This document shows, piece by piece, positions 21,726-34,218 of a DNA stretch of 64,000 nucleotides. Numbering within the stretch: position 1 is the stretch's first letter; each line of letters opens with the position of its first letter. Under the pieces are notes generated by a model. That model had not been told where the DNA came from and did not search any database. It saw nothing but the letters and a program-made list of their open reading frames with translations. The stretch spans positions 45,371,740-45,435,739 of the forward strand of contig OX246741.1 in NCBI GenBank assembly GCA_945910005.1, given 5' to 3'. This DNA is from Isoperla grammatica (Eukaryota > Arthropoda > Insecta > Plecoptera > Perlodidae). Position numbers and translations under genes: made by a program.

Positions 21726-24629
21726 CAGGGGTCCACAAATGCGGTCGCCAGGTCGCCACTGGCGACCGAAAATTCATCCTGGGCGACCAAGCTTTAATAC
21801 TGGTCGTCAGTAGTCCCCATTCCCGCCCGCCGAACGTGATACTGTCAATTTGATATTGTGTCCGGGTGGCCGCTAAAGCTCTCGTTCTACTTGTTCTCGT
21901 AGCAGTTCGCTGACTTGCCGCTAGGAAATCAAGTACACCTTGCCCTCTACTGGAAGAAACCTGTTTTATCGACAACTGTAACAAGCCCGTTCATCGTGAA
22001 TCGCAAAACTTTCGATTGTGTATAATTCGACTAAAGAATCTCGCAATATGTCCGCCGGCGCCAGAAAGTAGTGTTCTCTTTGACATTTCGTGGTGCGAGT
22101 GCTTACAACATGTCAAAGCAGTGTTCTATCACTAATTTTTTCAGTGCGAAATCTAGTTCTACTAGGCCTAGTGCTCATAGTACTAGTGTAATTTACGAGA
22201 GTGCACGTGAAAAAGGAAAACAAGGAACTAGTCCAAATCTGGTTAATGAAGATGATAGACCTAGGCCTAGCCATAATCTACCTGAACCTAGGCCTAAAGC
22301 TATGGACGTAAATGTGGAAACGGCTGGGTCTACATGTAAAACTGGCCAAAGAAAATTCCAAATGAAGTGGCTGAAAGACTTTGAATGGCTGGAATATTGT
22401 TCCTTGAGCGGGATTGCAAAGTGCAAATTGTGCTGTGAATTCGCGGAAAGTGGCCTAGCCGATAAAAACTCAAAGCTGACTGTGGGGTTCAAGGGACCAT
22501 TTTAAACTTGAAACCATCAAATTACATGCAAATTCCAGCTGCCACGCACGATGTGACGAGACTAAGAATGCACGCATGAATCCAGAAAGCACTCCTCTAG
22601 CACAGTGCATGAAGAAAATGGATGATAAAATGTTCAAACATCTTGAAGCATTATTCAACGCCTCGTACTACATCGCAAGGAACAACAAACCTTTCACTGA
22701 TTTGCGAGAATTAGTTGTTCTTTTAAATAAATTCGACATAGAAGTGGATGATTACCAGTACGTGAATGACATGCGATGTAAAGAGTTTATAAACTGCATA
22801 GCCACCGTTATAAGAAATTAACTTGTAAAGGAACTGAAGGAGTGCAGTCACGTTAGCATTTTATTAGATGGATCGACTGATAAAGGCACGACCGAGGAGC
22901 TGGTAATTTATGTGCGGTATTTAAAAGACAGGAAAGTCAAGGAGTCTTTTCTATCAATTGTCCCTCTAGAGAATGCAACAGCCATTGGCCACTTGCAAGC
23001 TCTTGACAGAGAACTTGCATCTTTAGGTTTAGACTGGCGTAAAGAAAAGTGGTTAGTGGGAGTTGGTACTGATGGAGCAGCTGTAATGGTTGGGTCCGAA
23101 AACGGGTTGGTCACGAAAATGAAAGCGTGTGTGAACGGTTTGATCTCACAACATTGCGTTGCACACAAGTTAAATTTAAGTGTGCTGAATTCAGTGAGTG
23201 ATATTAAATATTTATGTGAAGTCGACTCTGTGCTTAAAAAACTATATAAATTCTACCAACACTCGACTAAGCGACTCCGAGAGCTGGGTGCTGTTACAGA
23301 GTTGCTAAAAAGTAAAATATTGAAGTTTCAATATTTGCATCAAGTGAGGTGGGTTGCCAGCAAAGTTGGTGCACTAAATGCTATGACAAGAAATTGGGAG
23401 ACTGTCATTTTACATTTAGAAAATGTTTCAAACGAAAACAATAATGATGCGGCAACTGCAAAGGGACTACTGAAAAATATGAAGTCATATCGATTTGTCA
23501 TCATGATACATTTCTTACTTGACTATTTAAATATCTTCAAGCAAGTATCGTTGGTTTTTCAGAAAGAAAACTTGATCTTAAGTCAGGTGAAAATACACAT
23601 TTCCAATGCCATTGCTTCCCTTGAAGATATGAAGTCAGAACCTGGTAAGATGGAAAGATTATTTCTGGATACTTTATCAAATGAAGATGTGATTGGCATA
23701 CTACTGTTGGCAACACAAAGCTTTCTAGCTGTAAATTGTCCGACTTTGAATCTGACAAGAACAAAATGATTGCTAATGAAATCAAGTTTCTTACGACAAG
23801 GTTTTGTGATTCACACAGTTCTGGTATTATCTCTTCACTTTCGATCTTCGATTCATTCAGTTGGCCTGAGGCAAACGATCTCGAAAGCTTTGGGAAAAAA
23901 GAATTGAGAACCCTCAGCTGCTTTTACCAAAAGCATATGAAGAACGAACTAGACGAACAAGACTTCCTACACAAAATTGAGGCTGAATGGTATGAATTCA
24001 AGGTGTGTGGCCAGGGGAAAACCATTGCAGAACTGTTAGACAGATCACTGGCAAGGCAAGACAGGTTTCCTTTAATTAGCAAGCTGCTGTCAATTGTAGC
24101 CGTACTTCCAGTGTCAACTGCCTCGTGTGAAAGAGGGTTCAGTGAAATAAACATTATTAAAAACAAGTTCAGGGCACGAATGGAGGCAGAAAGTTTAAGA
24201 GATTTAATGATGGTGTCTCTTAATGGGCCCTCCCTTCAAGACTTTATGCCACAAGCAGCAGTGGACCACTGGTATTTCAGTTCTAGAACTGTGCGCCACG
24301 TAAAAGGTCACAAACGAGCACACTCAACCACACTACATCCGGATACTGAAAACAAACGTTAAAAAGTGCATATGTAGTGAGGGCTTACCTACCATCACAT
24401 TTTCATATTCATTCACATATTATTATCTACATTATTTTTAAACTTGACATACCTTGATGTACCTTGACATACCAGTATAAAAATTAACACAACAAAATTG
24501 TCTCTGACCACTACGGTAGCATCTTAAACATAACCGGTCGATGCCAACACATCACTTCTCACCGGGGGAAAGCTGGCTACTAAGAAAAATTCCTGGCTAC
24601 AAGGTTTGTACAACATTTGTGGACCCCTG
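21726..24629 (+). mobile_element. Complete hAT transposon, 2,904 bp, transposase decayed
   Basis: The 16-bp inverted repeats CAGGGGTCCACAAATG are perfect at both ends, and an exact 8-bp duplication flanks them. The left subterminal region has clustered GGTCGCC/GGCGACC motifs and the right has two CTGGCTAC motifs, probable transposase-binding sites. The single coding region spans most of the interior on the plus strand and is broken (see the pseudogene). Perfect ends with a broken gene suggest moderate age. Confidence 0.96.
22110..24362 (+). pseudogene. hAT transposase, KIAA1586/ZNF862-like type
   Basis: The likely start is the ATG at 22110 (MSKQCSITNFF), followed by a Ser/Pro-rich stretch and a zinc-finger-like region (KWLKDFEWLEY...C-x2-C). 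The RNase H-like core contains LLDGSTDKG and VGTDGAAVM, and the C-terminal hATC dimerisation segment contains LPVSTASCERGFSEIN. Breaks: a frame change near 22499 within the zinc-finger region, an in-frame TAA at 22819-22821, and a frame change near 23735. After the middle stop the frame is unchanged, so that break is a single nonsense codon. The product would cut and paste the element in the nucleus if intact. Confidence 0.93.
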
Positions 24630-24637
24630 GTCATCGT

Positions 24638-25218
24638 TGTATAGATTTTGCAACGGAGGAATGGTCTGTGGTACTCTATTGAAGTTTACGGCTGATCAGT
24701 TTTCTGAGGAGTTAACGCGCGTGTAAGTGCTGCTCTTTGGTAAAATTAGTATCCTTTGAAGATTAGATCTTGCCCTCAAAATGAAGTCTCCGTCTTTAGT
24801 TTGTCGGAAACTCAAACAAGGAGGTTATTTCATCGAATATCGGACGGAAAACTGGAGCACAGAGCAAATAGAGTGAAACCAAGTTACAGGTGGATTGGAT
24901 CACAATACTGGAAAATGATAACATTTTTTTTTGCAGACATCTCGGAGAGGGGGGTTGGGGAGGGAGGGGAGGGGGGGGGGGGTAAAAATATATTTTCTCA
25001 ATGCAAATACACCTTATCTACGTATTTATAACCATTGATATTGCAAAGTATGAGAACACATACTTTGTGTGAATCATACATTAATACAACAAACCGGCTT
25101 TCTAAACATCTCCCCATACACCCTTCCTGGTATGAATGCCATTTATCTGCTAAGAAGCTACTATATTTTACCTCTTAAATTGTTCCATTATCAAGTAGAT
25201 ACTCTTGCCACTTTCTTA
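24638..25218. other. Spacer between two hAT elements
   Basis: No gene is visible. It contains an impure poly-G tract at 24950-24982. Confidence 0.3.
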
Positions 25219-25226
25219 ATTTATCT

Positions 25227-26102
25227 CAGGGTTGCCGTTTTTGCGGAGTTTATCCTCTTTTGCGGATTTTTAGGGTGCCTCGCGGACATGAGGATTAACG
25301 GCCAAATTGGGGGATTTTCTACTATTATTGTAAAAACCGTGAAATTTACTATAATTTGAAAATCCCGCCATAAAGAACGATTTAATAACGTAAAAAGTAA
25401 AGTTTGACAATCTACACTTGAACCCGCAGCATAGACACGATGTCTCAAAACACGTGTGAAATATCGAGATTTCAACTGTTTTTTGTAAGTTGTCTTACTA
25501 TACTAGCAAGCAGAGGGTGGAGCTTGTGTGGGAGACAGCCAATGCGGTACCTAAAGCGTTGTGATTGGTCTAGTAGTAAGTAGCGTGACCCTCTATTGTC
25601 AACTTTGCAGAACGTGTGTGTTTGTTTAGTGTACGATAGAGCGCGTTGCCTGTGCCTCGTTGGTAACAAGCAGAACCGTGAGCGTGAGCCCGTGACGTGA
25701 CGACTGACTTTTCTATGAGTCCATGCTATTATTTGCCTGGTTTCCACTCGTGGAAAATTACGCGGACGGCTGTTCGTCTAGATTTGTACTCGATTGCGTC
25801 GCTTGTTTCTTGTTTATATATACATAAATAAATTTAATATTTATTTATATATAAATTATAATGGAAATGTACCGTAAATTCCTTAAGATCATCTGGCATA
25901 ACGCATAACCTAAAAATTTTTTTTATTCTTTCACACTTAATAATATGAAATGAATGGCTGAAAGGTCATCATTGCATAAGAGGAAAAAAAAAATAATATG
26001 CTAAGCTATTGTAGAATACCGGTAAATGTGTTTTTTGGAAGATTTTTGAGGATTTTTTTGGTATCTTCGGAGGATTTAAAAAATTACTTGGTGGCAACCC
26101 TG
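25227..26102. mobile_element. hAT-type non-autonomous element, 876 bp
   Basis: The ends CAGGGTTGCC and GGCAACCCTG are inverted repeats, enclosed by the exact 8-bp duplication ATTTATCT (25219-25226 and 26103-26110). Subterminal repeats of the GCGGATTTTTAGG / GAGGATTTTTTTGG type occur at both ends. Internal open frames have no recognisable motif. Confidence 0.92.
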
Positions 26103-26139
26103 ATTTATCTTATAGGCTTTTGTTAGGGACGACTTTTTG

Positions 26140-26372
26140 ACCTTATAAAGCCTTGTAATACTAACCTATATCGGTTGAATAGAAACACTGCGGTGCTGAC
26201 ACATTCTTGGTAGGGGGCGAACCTAGCGGTGAAGCTTTAACCGGTGTCGGTTGACCTTGTATAATACTAACCTACAGCGGTTGAATAGAAACACTGCGGT
26301 GCTGACACATTCCGGGTAGGGGGCGAACCTAGCGGTGAAGCTCTAGCCGGTGTCGGTTGACCCTGGAAGAGT
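26140..26372. repeat. Two-copy tandem duplication, ~116-bp unit
   Basis: Both units contain CGGTTGAATAGAAACACTGC and GTAGGGGGCGAACCTAGCGG and differ at few positions. AATACTAA starts at 26157 and 26273. Confidence 0.85.
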
Positions 26373-27229
26373 TGAAAAATAATTATGTTTTTAATGGGTA
26401 ACATTAAACTAGATCCAGCTCGCAGGGCAGCGCATCTCTTTTCATGTCGCCGCCTTTATAGGGGTAAATTCTGCGTGGTTCCTGTCTTCACACTAGACGC
26501 CAAAGACATTGGAATAGTAGAATATCTTTGCTTAGTTATGGTTGGTAGTTCGACGATCTCTCTCCAGGGAACATTTGTTGAAACTTGAAATAATACAAGG
26601 CCATCAAAATGGCCGTTGTGACGTCTCGTGAATACTACCTATAATATATAGAAAAGAAACTGATGAAAGTGTAAAACATATTCCTTGTATTTATAAGACC
26701 CGCTTTCAACACCATCCCGGTTGTATTTTATCAAACAAATATAAATATTTTCTTCAGACGATAGTGTTGAAACAATTATTTTTAATTGAAAAAGAAAAAT
26801 TTGACTTGGTTTATACAATTTACAATCAGTATGAAACGAACGATCTGATATTCAGTGATTATGTACGTATTTAATATCTTTTACAATGCTATGTTTCGGC
26901 AACAATACACAAACTGTACTAAGCAGGGCCCAGATTCACAAAGGTTAGTTTAGGCAAATATAAGTGATATAAATCACACATATCCCAAGTAGAACACGGA
27001 CGGCGATCTAACGTTGTTCCGCCGGTACCATTTGCGTCGGAACAACGTCGGATTTATGTCGTGATACCGCGACGGATTTCTGGAGTTATGTAAGGATGAA
27101 CGGCATCTGAACGACGACGGTTTACGCTCTCTACACTGTACGCTAGGACTGGCAGGATGTAGCTAGGCTAGTAATAGCTAGAGGTAGTTATTGCAAGCGC
27201 TAGATCCCGTTGTGAAAATGTACTATCAT
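26373..27229. other. Intergenic sequence with one small hairpin
   Basis: A perfect 10-bp inverted pair CGTTGTTCCG / CGGAACAACG lies at 27012-27021 and 27038-27047. No gene was identified; one 67-codon frame at 26385 has no recognisable feature. Confidence 0.3.
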
Positions 27230-28075
27230 ATCACCATTGAAAAATTACGTGCTAGTAAATTTGGACAAACTATTCAGATTTACTATTCATAATCACTATT
27301 GAAAATTAGCAAAATTACTATTGGGATTTAACATGGCAACTAAAAGGTCAATCTTAAATTAGTAATTTACTATTGGCTGCTGCAATAGTGAACTATTCAT
27401 AAGACTAATAGTAAACTATTGGCTGCTGTGATAGTCAACTATTCATGAGACCAATAGTAAACTATTGGCTATACTGTGATAGTTAACTATTGGATGCTGT
27501 AATAACAAAGACAATGGTGAGGTCAATAGTAAACTATTAGCTGCTGTAATAATATATTGTTAATTAGACCAATAGTAAACTATTGGATTGGATGCTGTGA
27601 TAGTAAACTATTCATGAGGCCAATAATAAACTATTGGATGCTGTAATAACAAAGACAATGGTGAGGTCAATAGTAAACTATTGGATGCTGTAATAGTAAA
27701 CTATTCATGAGGCCAATAATAAACTATTGGATGCCGTAATAGTAAACTATTCATGAGGCCAATAATAAACTATTGGATACTGTAATAGTAAACTATTCAT
27801 GAGGCCAATAATAAACTATTGGATGCTGTAATAGTAAACTATTCATGAGGCCAATAATAAACTATTGGATGCTGTAATAGTAAACTATTCATGAGGCCAA
27901 TAATAGACTATTGGATGCTGTAATAGTAAACTATTCATGAGGCCAATAATAAACTATTGGATGCTGTAATAGTAAACTATTCATGAGGCCAATAATAAAC
28001 TATTGGATGCTGTAATAGTAAACTATTCATGAGAACATTAGTAAACTATTGACTGCTGTAACAGTACACTATTGA
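27230..28075. repeat. 46-bp satellite of AATAGT...ACTATT hairpins
   Basis: The regular part has a unit GTAATAGTAAACTATTCATG(A)GGCC.. repeating every 46 bp (ATTCATGAGGCC at 27749 and 27795, for example). Each unit contains two short palindromes, AATAGTAAACTATT and CCAATAATAAACTATTGG. Units left of about 27600 are more diverged, so the array seems to have grown from right to left or decayed at its left edge. Confidence 0.9.
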
Positions 28076-28079
28076 AAAT

Positions 28080-28705
28080 TGGAGAATGCGTTCAGTAGCT
28101 GAAAATTATCAGGCATGGATTTAAAGCAACTTTATAGTCAACTAAATAATATCTCACCCTTCTCAAAGAAATAACTTACACATGTAACTATGCAGACAAT
28201 ACATTAGATGAGCGTAGCGAAGCGGAGTGAATCTCTCCATACAACTCGATCGGCGCTTTGTCTGTGTGTGTATGTGTTTGTGTGTGTTCGCCAAATTTTG
28301 TTTGTCGCGCACAGGTCTAACGGCTTGACGGATTTGGCTGAAATTTTTGGTAAACACCCGTGACCACTAAACTCGATGCTGTTAACATAACCAGCAAAAT
28401 TCGTAAAGATGCCAACCTACAAAAAATTAATTACTGAAAAACAAAATTTGTTGATTTATTTAATTAAATTAAAACAAACACATGGATTTAAATAATGTTT
28501 CACATGTAGGTTCATATCAACAGTACCAACACTGGACAATAATTTCAAAATTGTACGTTAATCCGCCATGCTATAAAACAATATTGTTTATTTACAGCAA
28601 TAATTTCATCATTTTTACAGTGTTCCGCCGATATGATTCGCATTTGCGGACTATTGCAATTAGATGCACATAGTATACACCCAAAATAGCGTAAGCAATT
28701 AAACA
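28080..28705. other. Intergenic sequence with a GAGCGTAGCGAAGCGGAG repeat head
   Basis: At 28208-28380 a stretch begins GATGAGCGTAGCGAAGCGGA and continues through a TG-rich block to CGGCTTGACGGATTTGGCTG. From memory this arrangement is a recurrent dispersed element in invertebrate genomes. No gene was identified. Confidence 0.35.
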
Positions 28706-29241
28706 TTTCTCACTGTTTGAGCCGGGGTGCTCACTCCGAGGTGGTTTTTTAGTGGACTGTATATTTTTTCTTTAAACTTACCCCAAGATGTGAAGCGGTT
28801 GATAGTCGAAGCGATGTTAATAGCGACAGGCGGAAAGTTGCCGTAGAGAGAAAGAAATAGAAGATAAAAACTCGAGTTTGGAAGAGAAAAAGTAAGGAAA
28901 GATGAAAAATGCCTGGAAGGCGATCGAACCCAGGACAGCAGCGTAGACGCAGTCTGGTCGCACGAGAGAGAAAACTGAACTTGACGAGGTCGAAACTTGA
29001 ACAATACTGACGAGATAAGAGATAGTGCATCGCGCGGAAAACAGGAAAACTGTAGATGACGTGATTGGCCGAAAATCGAAACATGAAATAATAGACAGAT
29101 ATACCAACACCAAGAAAATACAAAACCCCAGCGTCAAAAAAACGGCATGAACATACCGCCCACCTAAAATAGACCAATTTTAGATAGGACAATGAGAAAT
29201 AACAAACTATGAACAACAAACCTAAATCTGACATCACTCCG
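28706..29241 (-). mobile_element. Solo LTR-like copy of the BEL/Pao terminal block
   Basis: The block matches 31021-31588 nearly end to end. On the minus strand both begin with the same ...GTTTCGGAGTGATGT sequence and end ...CCCCGGCTCAAACA. A GGTAAGTTT donor-like site lies close to the 3' end in both. No target duplication was found, so solo LTR is the preferred but not the only reading. Confidence 0.65.
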
Positions 29242-29242
29242 A

Positions 29243-29876
29243 AACAAACGACTAGGTGGTTCCTTCACCTCCTACCTCCTACCTCCTGTGGCCACCTTTC
29301 TTGCCTTATACCCCCCTCTCTCCTGCTTCTAATCCACTCTCCATTTCCTACCCATCTTTTCCCTTCTCCCTTCCTCCCACTCCTTTCCCCACTTCCTCAC
29401 CTCTCTCCTTCTGTGAACTCATTTCTTTTCACCAACCCCCTTCAACAAGTCCGATTTCCTCTTCCCACGCCTCCTGCATTTATCTGAGACCTCGTTTCCT
29501 CCCACCCTCCCCCGTTTCTCTCTCCCCAAGTCTCTTATCATCTAAATCGAAGACTGACGTTTCACTATAGTTTTATATATCATATTCACTTTATATTCAT
29601 TTTATATTCATTTTATATCCGTTCATCTGTTTATTATCTATAAACTAATTTCCATACTTCTACTTTCTGAAAAACCATCTTTCTTTTATTAAGAAACTAA
29701 TTTAAACCAAAGTCAGCCCGCACTCAAGAATTCTTTCTTAAGCGGGCTTTCTCACTGACAACCAATGAAAATACGTGTTACATTGTATGTAATTATATGT
29801 ATTGTATTACATGTGTATGTACTTTTCTACGTGTGAGAATAAAATGGAATTAAAATTGAATTGAATTGAAATTGTT
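29243..29876 (+). mobile_element. LINE 3' end with pyrimidine tract and ATTGA tail
   Basis: A 290-bp C/T-rich tract (29256-29545) is followed by AT-rich sequence, a CCCGCACTCAAG / CTTAAGCGGG near-palindrome around 29717-29748, and a terminal AATAAAATGGAATTAAAATTG with repeated AATTG. This matches the form of CR1/L2-like LINE 3' UTRs ending in short repeats. No coding part is present, so the family is inferred. Confidence 0.5.
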
Positions 29877-30730
29877 CCCTCCCTCTACGGCCCTGTACGC
29901 CTCTCCGGCCACTGATAGTACTAGTTCACCCTTTCGGGCCACCCTCCTTTGCTTGATAGGTGAAGTCCATCATTCCTGAGGTATTTGACCTCCCTTGTGT
30001 CCCACAAACCTCACCCCCTTATCCCTACATGCCAGCATTGCCCCCCTGCTTACGTCAGATCATATTCAGATTCAGCTCTGGGAGCAACCCCTAGTTTAGT
30101 ACAACGATGGCGGCATCATCGATAGTTGCGGCCCGAAGAGACATTATCAATTCGGTAGTGTCACTACGTGCACGCCATGCCGTTGTGCCGACCATCGGTC
30201 CACAACTTACTGCACTTATTTGCTTCTCTTTATAGCTATCGATTCTGGTCGTGATACCCGTGAAACAGACCTCCGGTAGCAGAGGCAGATGTTGAAGTGG
30301 TTGGGGATGTGGTTGGTCTGGCCTGGCCTGGTTAGTCATCAACAAAGATGTTAGCCCACGAAACGGAGTAGCACGCTGCTCCCCTCAACCTGACTGTAAA
30401 GTTGGATAGGAGGCCAATGTATATACATATACAACTTTATTGTTAATAGTTAAATTATATAATTTATGAAACTGTAACAAAATTACTATTGTAATATTAC
30501 TGTATTAATAGCTAAAAATACTCATGTTGTAAAGAAAAGTTTTAATGCTGAATGTTTGTAAGAAAGATCTGTGGTGAAAATTTTAGAATATACAACTTTT
30601 TTACATCGCTAAGTGCCAATGTTATTACTTTCTCAACTAGTTATATGTTGTATTGTATGTATTGTATTGTATTGTGTTTTTACAAAATATATATTATTGA
30701 TTGGTTGTATTTAATTATGTGATTGATATA
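29877..30730. other. Intergenic sequence
   Basis: A 42-codon plus-strand frame starts ATGGCGGCATCATCG at 30105 but has no recognisable family. The remainder is AT-rich with no further structure. Confidence 0.3.
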
Positions 30731-30734
30731 AAAA

Positions 30735-30812
30735 GAACCGACAGAGGACGTGGCTCATGCGTTACGCACGGGGGAGGTCACCTGTTCGATACCTGTCACC
30801 GGTAATCGTGAA
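30735..30812 (+). mobile_element. tRNA-like SINE head
   Basis: GACGTGGCTCATGCG (A-box-like) and TGTTCGATACC (B-box) lie at tRNA spacing. A (TATG)n tract follows, which may be the expanded tail of the element. Confidence 0.5.
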
Positions 30813-30830
30813 GTTTGTTTGTGAGTATTT

Positions 30831-31012
30831 TATGTATGTGTATGTATGTATGTATGTATGTTTGTATGTATGTATGTATGTATGTATGTATGTATGTATG
30901 TGTGTATGTATGTATGTATGTATGTATGTATGTATGTAGGTATGTATGTATGTATGTATGTATGTATGTATGTATGTATGTATGTATGTATGTATGTATG
31001 TATGTATGTATT
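30831..31012. repeat. (TATG)n microsatellite
   Basis: About 45 tetranucleotide units with a few interruptions. It abuts the LTR-like block that starts at 31021. Confidence 0.97.
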
Positions 31013-31020
31013 TCTTTATG

Positions 31021-31588
31021 TTTGAGCCGGGGTGATCACTCCGAGGTGATTTTTTAGTGGACTGTATATTTTTTTGATGTAAACTTACCCCAAAGATGTT
31101 CGAAAGATGACAAAGCGTAGATGATAGCGACAGGCGGAAGGTTGCCGTGGAGAGAAAGAAATAGAAGAAAGAAACTCGAGTTTGGAAGAGAAAAGTAAGG
31201 AAAGATGAAAAATGCCTGGAAGGCGATCGAACCCAGGACATGCAGTGCCAGCGTTGAAGCAGTCTGGTCGCACTAGAGAGTAATCGAGAGAGAAACTGAA
31301 CATGACCGACGAGGTCGGAAACTGGAACTATACTAACTAGATAAGAGATAACGCAACGAGCTGAAAATAGGAAAACTGTAGGAGATGACGTGATTGGCCG
31401 AAAATCGAAACATATGAAATAATAGACAGGTAAACCAACACCACGAAAATACAAAACACCAGCGACGAATAAACGGCGCGAACATACCGCCCACCTAAAA
31501 TAGACCAATTTTAGATAGAACAATGAGAAATAACAAACTATGAACTACAAATCTAAATCTAACATCACTCCGAAACGAACGACTAAAG
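31021..31588 (-). mobile_element. 3' LTR of the BEL/Pao element
   Basis: This block lies directly downstream (minus sense) of the pol stop codon and is repeated at 28706-29241. It ends CTCAAACA on the minus strand, as an LTR should (…CA). The shared block starts at the stop codon of pol itself. No 5' LTR copy was seen upstream of gag. Confidence 0.7.
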
Positions 31589-34210
31589 AGAGGGGAGGGT
31601 AACTAACTTGTTCACCGGTCGGGTGAACACTCCTTTAGACGTGCGAACGGACGCGACTCGGATGACGTTGTCGTTACCAGGGCACACCTGAACCACCCTG
31701 CCAATAGGCCAAGATAAAGGGGTAGTGGCGGGTTCCAACACGAAGACAACGTCACCGACCTTGAGATTGGGACACGCGAGCACCCACTTCCCACGCTGCA
31801 TTTGCGTATGCAGATACTCTCTGGACCAACGCGTCCAGAAGGATTGATGCAGCTGACGGACTTGATGCCAACTAGAAAGGTGAGAAGTAGACTCGGCGAC
31901 AGCTGTTTCAGGAGGTTCGAGAAGTGAGGTGCCAATCAACAAGTGGGCGGAGGAAAGGTAATCAGGGCCTTCCAGGGGGTCGAATGAAGTGGCACAAAGA
32001 GGTCGACTGTTCAACACGGCTTCAATACGTGCAAACAGGGTAGAATACTCCTCGAAATTAAGGGAGGAATCCTTAATTAATCTATGCAGAAGCAGTTTGG
32101 CGGACTTCACTCCAGCTTCCCATAGGCCACCGAAATTAGGGGCGTAAGGGGGGTTGAAATGCCACTGAACATAACGTAGAGCGAGCTTGTCAGCGATAGT
32201 AGTTTCAGCTAAGGTGAGAGAATCGTGTATCTCGCGGAGCGTACGGGCAGCACCTACGTAATTACGACCACAGTAGGAATAAATATGAGCGGGGAGGCCA
32301 CGACGAGTGAGAAACCGATCAAGACAGGCCAGGAAGGCTTCAGTGGACAAGTCCGAGACCAACTCTAGGTGAATAGCCTTAGTGGCCATGCAGGTGAACA
32401 GGCACAAATAACCCTTGACGATGGGGGCGTTACGGCGGGGACTCGTCTTCACGGAGAAAAGGCCAGCGTAGTCAGTGCCTACGTTGAGGAAAGCGCGTGA
32501 AGGCTTAGCGCGAGGTTCAGGCAGCTCAGCCATGATTGGCTGAACAGGCTTGGCGTGGAATTTGAAACAGGTTAAGCAGCGCCGAATAAGTTGCCGCAAT
32601 AAACCGCGTAAAGCAACAATCCAATACATCTGCTGAATGAGAGCTTGCACAGTGCGAGGGCCAGAGTGCAATGACGTGAGATGAAAAGCATCACACAAGA
32701 GTGCGGACAGATGAGCTTCTTTGGGAAGCAAGAGAGGATGACGTGCGTTTTCGGGAAGTGAAGAGTAGTGAAGTCTGCCGCCCACCCTGAGAAACCAACG
32801 GGAGTCAATGAAGGGTTTGAGGGGGGCGATGCTGTGAGACACGGGCGAGTGTTTCGCCAATTGCTTGAACTCGTTGGCGAAATAATGCCGTTGAGTGATG
32901 CGTACGAACAAGCGCATCGCGTCCTCAAGTTCGGACGGAAGCAGGGGACCAGTGGGGGAAGCAAGCTGACTTCGGCGAGCAAGCAAAATGCGGGAAAAGC
33001 GTACCACGTGACCAAACACGCGCTTGGCTTTGACGAGCGAGGAGAAGCTTTGCAGCTTAACAAGCAGAGGGTCAACAACGGGATCAAGACTAATCAGAAC
33101 TGTGGGAGAGGTTTTCAGCTCAGGCACCTCGTGGCTACGTTCACGCGAGGAGACCGAGCGAGGCCACGTAAAGGGGGGCGAACGCATGAACGGGGGACCA
33201 GAGAACCATATGGGATGGTTCAACAAGTCCTGGGGGAGAAGTTCCCGAGAGGCACAGTCGGCAGGGTTCTCTTCGGAACAAACGTGAGACCAGTTCAGAG
33301 GAGAAGTGGTCTCGAGAATTTCGACTACTCGATTGGCAACGTAAGTCTTAAGCTTATGCGGGGTAGAGAGCCAGGCAGGTACGATAGTGGAATCGGTATA
33401 GAGCAACACTGTTTCTATGTGCAAGGACTCGAGAGCGGGCAGGGCATCTTTCAACACCCGAGACAATAACAATCCGCCACTGAGCTCCAGTTTAGGGACA
33501 GTGAGAAGCTTGACGGGCGCGAACTTTCTCCTGCCTCTCAACAGTCTGACATGAGATTGCGAGCACGTCTCAACGTGCAAATAGAGAGTAGCAGCATAGG
33601 CCTTCTCGGAGGCGTCACAAAACCCCACAAGCCGGTAGATGGCGTCACTCAAAACAAGGAGGCGCGGAACACTGACATCACTCAACTTGGACACGCTTTC
33701 GATGGCAGTGATCCAAGTCTGAGAAAGCGACTCCGGAAGTGATTCGTCCCACTCCACGCGCAAGAGCCAGAGATTCTGCATGAACACCTTCATCCAGGAG
33801 AGGAAAGGGGTGAGAAACCCGAGAGGGTCGAATATGCGCGCAATGTAGGAGAGTATGGAACGTTTGGTGACACAACCTTCGAATGGTAGAGTGTGAAAAC
33901 TGAAGCAATCAGAGCGAGGGTCCCACAACAATCCGAGAATTTTCAGAGTCTGCTCATCGTTAGAGAATACCAGGGGAGTCTCCAGGTGGTCCTGAGGAAG
34001 AGCGCTAAGAGCGTCGGGAGAGTTGCTAGCCCATTTGCAAAGTTCGACCCCGGCGCACTGAGTGATTGATTGCAACTCAGCGCGAAGCGCGAGAGCTTCG
34101 TCAAGGTCACTGGCACCGGATACTATGTCATCGATGTAGATGTTTGAAGTGAGGGCGCATGAAGCGAGAGGAAACTGCGTGCCCTCGTCCTTGACGAGTT
34201 GCTGCAACAC
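31583..34210 (-). pseudogene. BEL/Pao pol: RT C-terminus, RNase H, integrase, DUF5641
   Basis: An 875-codon open stretch follows the upstream break. It begins within the reverse transcriptase, with the YIDD active-site box at residues 25-28. The Pao-type peptidase_A17/RNase H region follows (FCDASEKAY; LYTDSTIV). Next are an integrase zinc-binding segment (HLTSLHSG...CLTCFKFH) and an integrase core with Asp580 and Glu698. At the second catalytic position, where BEL integrases have Asp, there is Tyr646 (IYSYCGRN). A DUF5641 domain closes the protein. The integrase change and the frame break before residue 1 make this copy inactive. Confidence 0.93.
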
Positions 34211-34218
34211 TCTTTGGC

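Noticed and set aside
28749..31523. 162- and 253-codon minus-strand frames
   Set aside because: They lie in the LTR-like blocks and the TATG microsatellite; the His/Thr/Tyr/Ile run is translated microsatellite.
32768..33469. 233-codon plus-strand frame
   Set aside because: Antisense shadow of the BEL pol coding strand.
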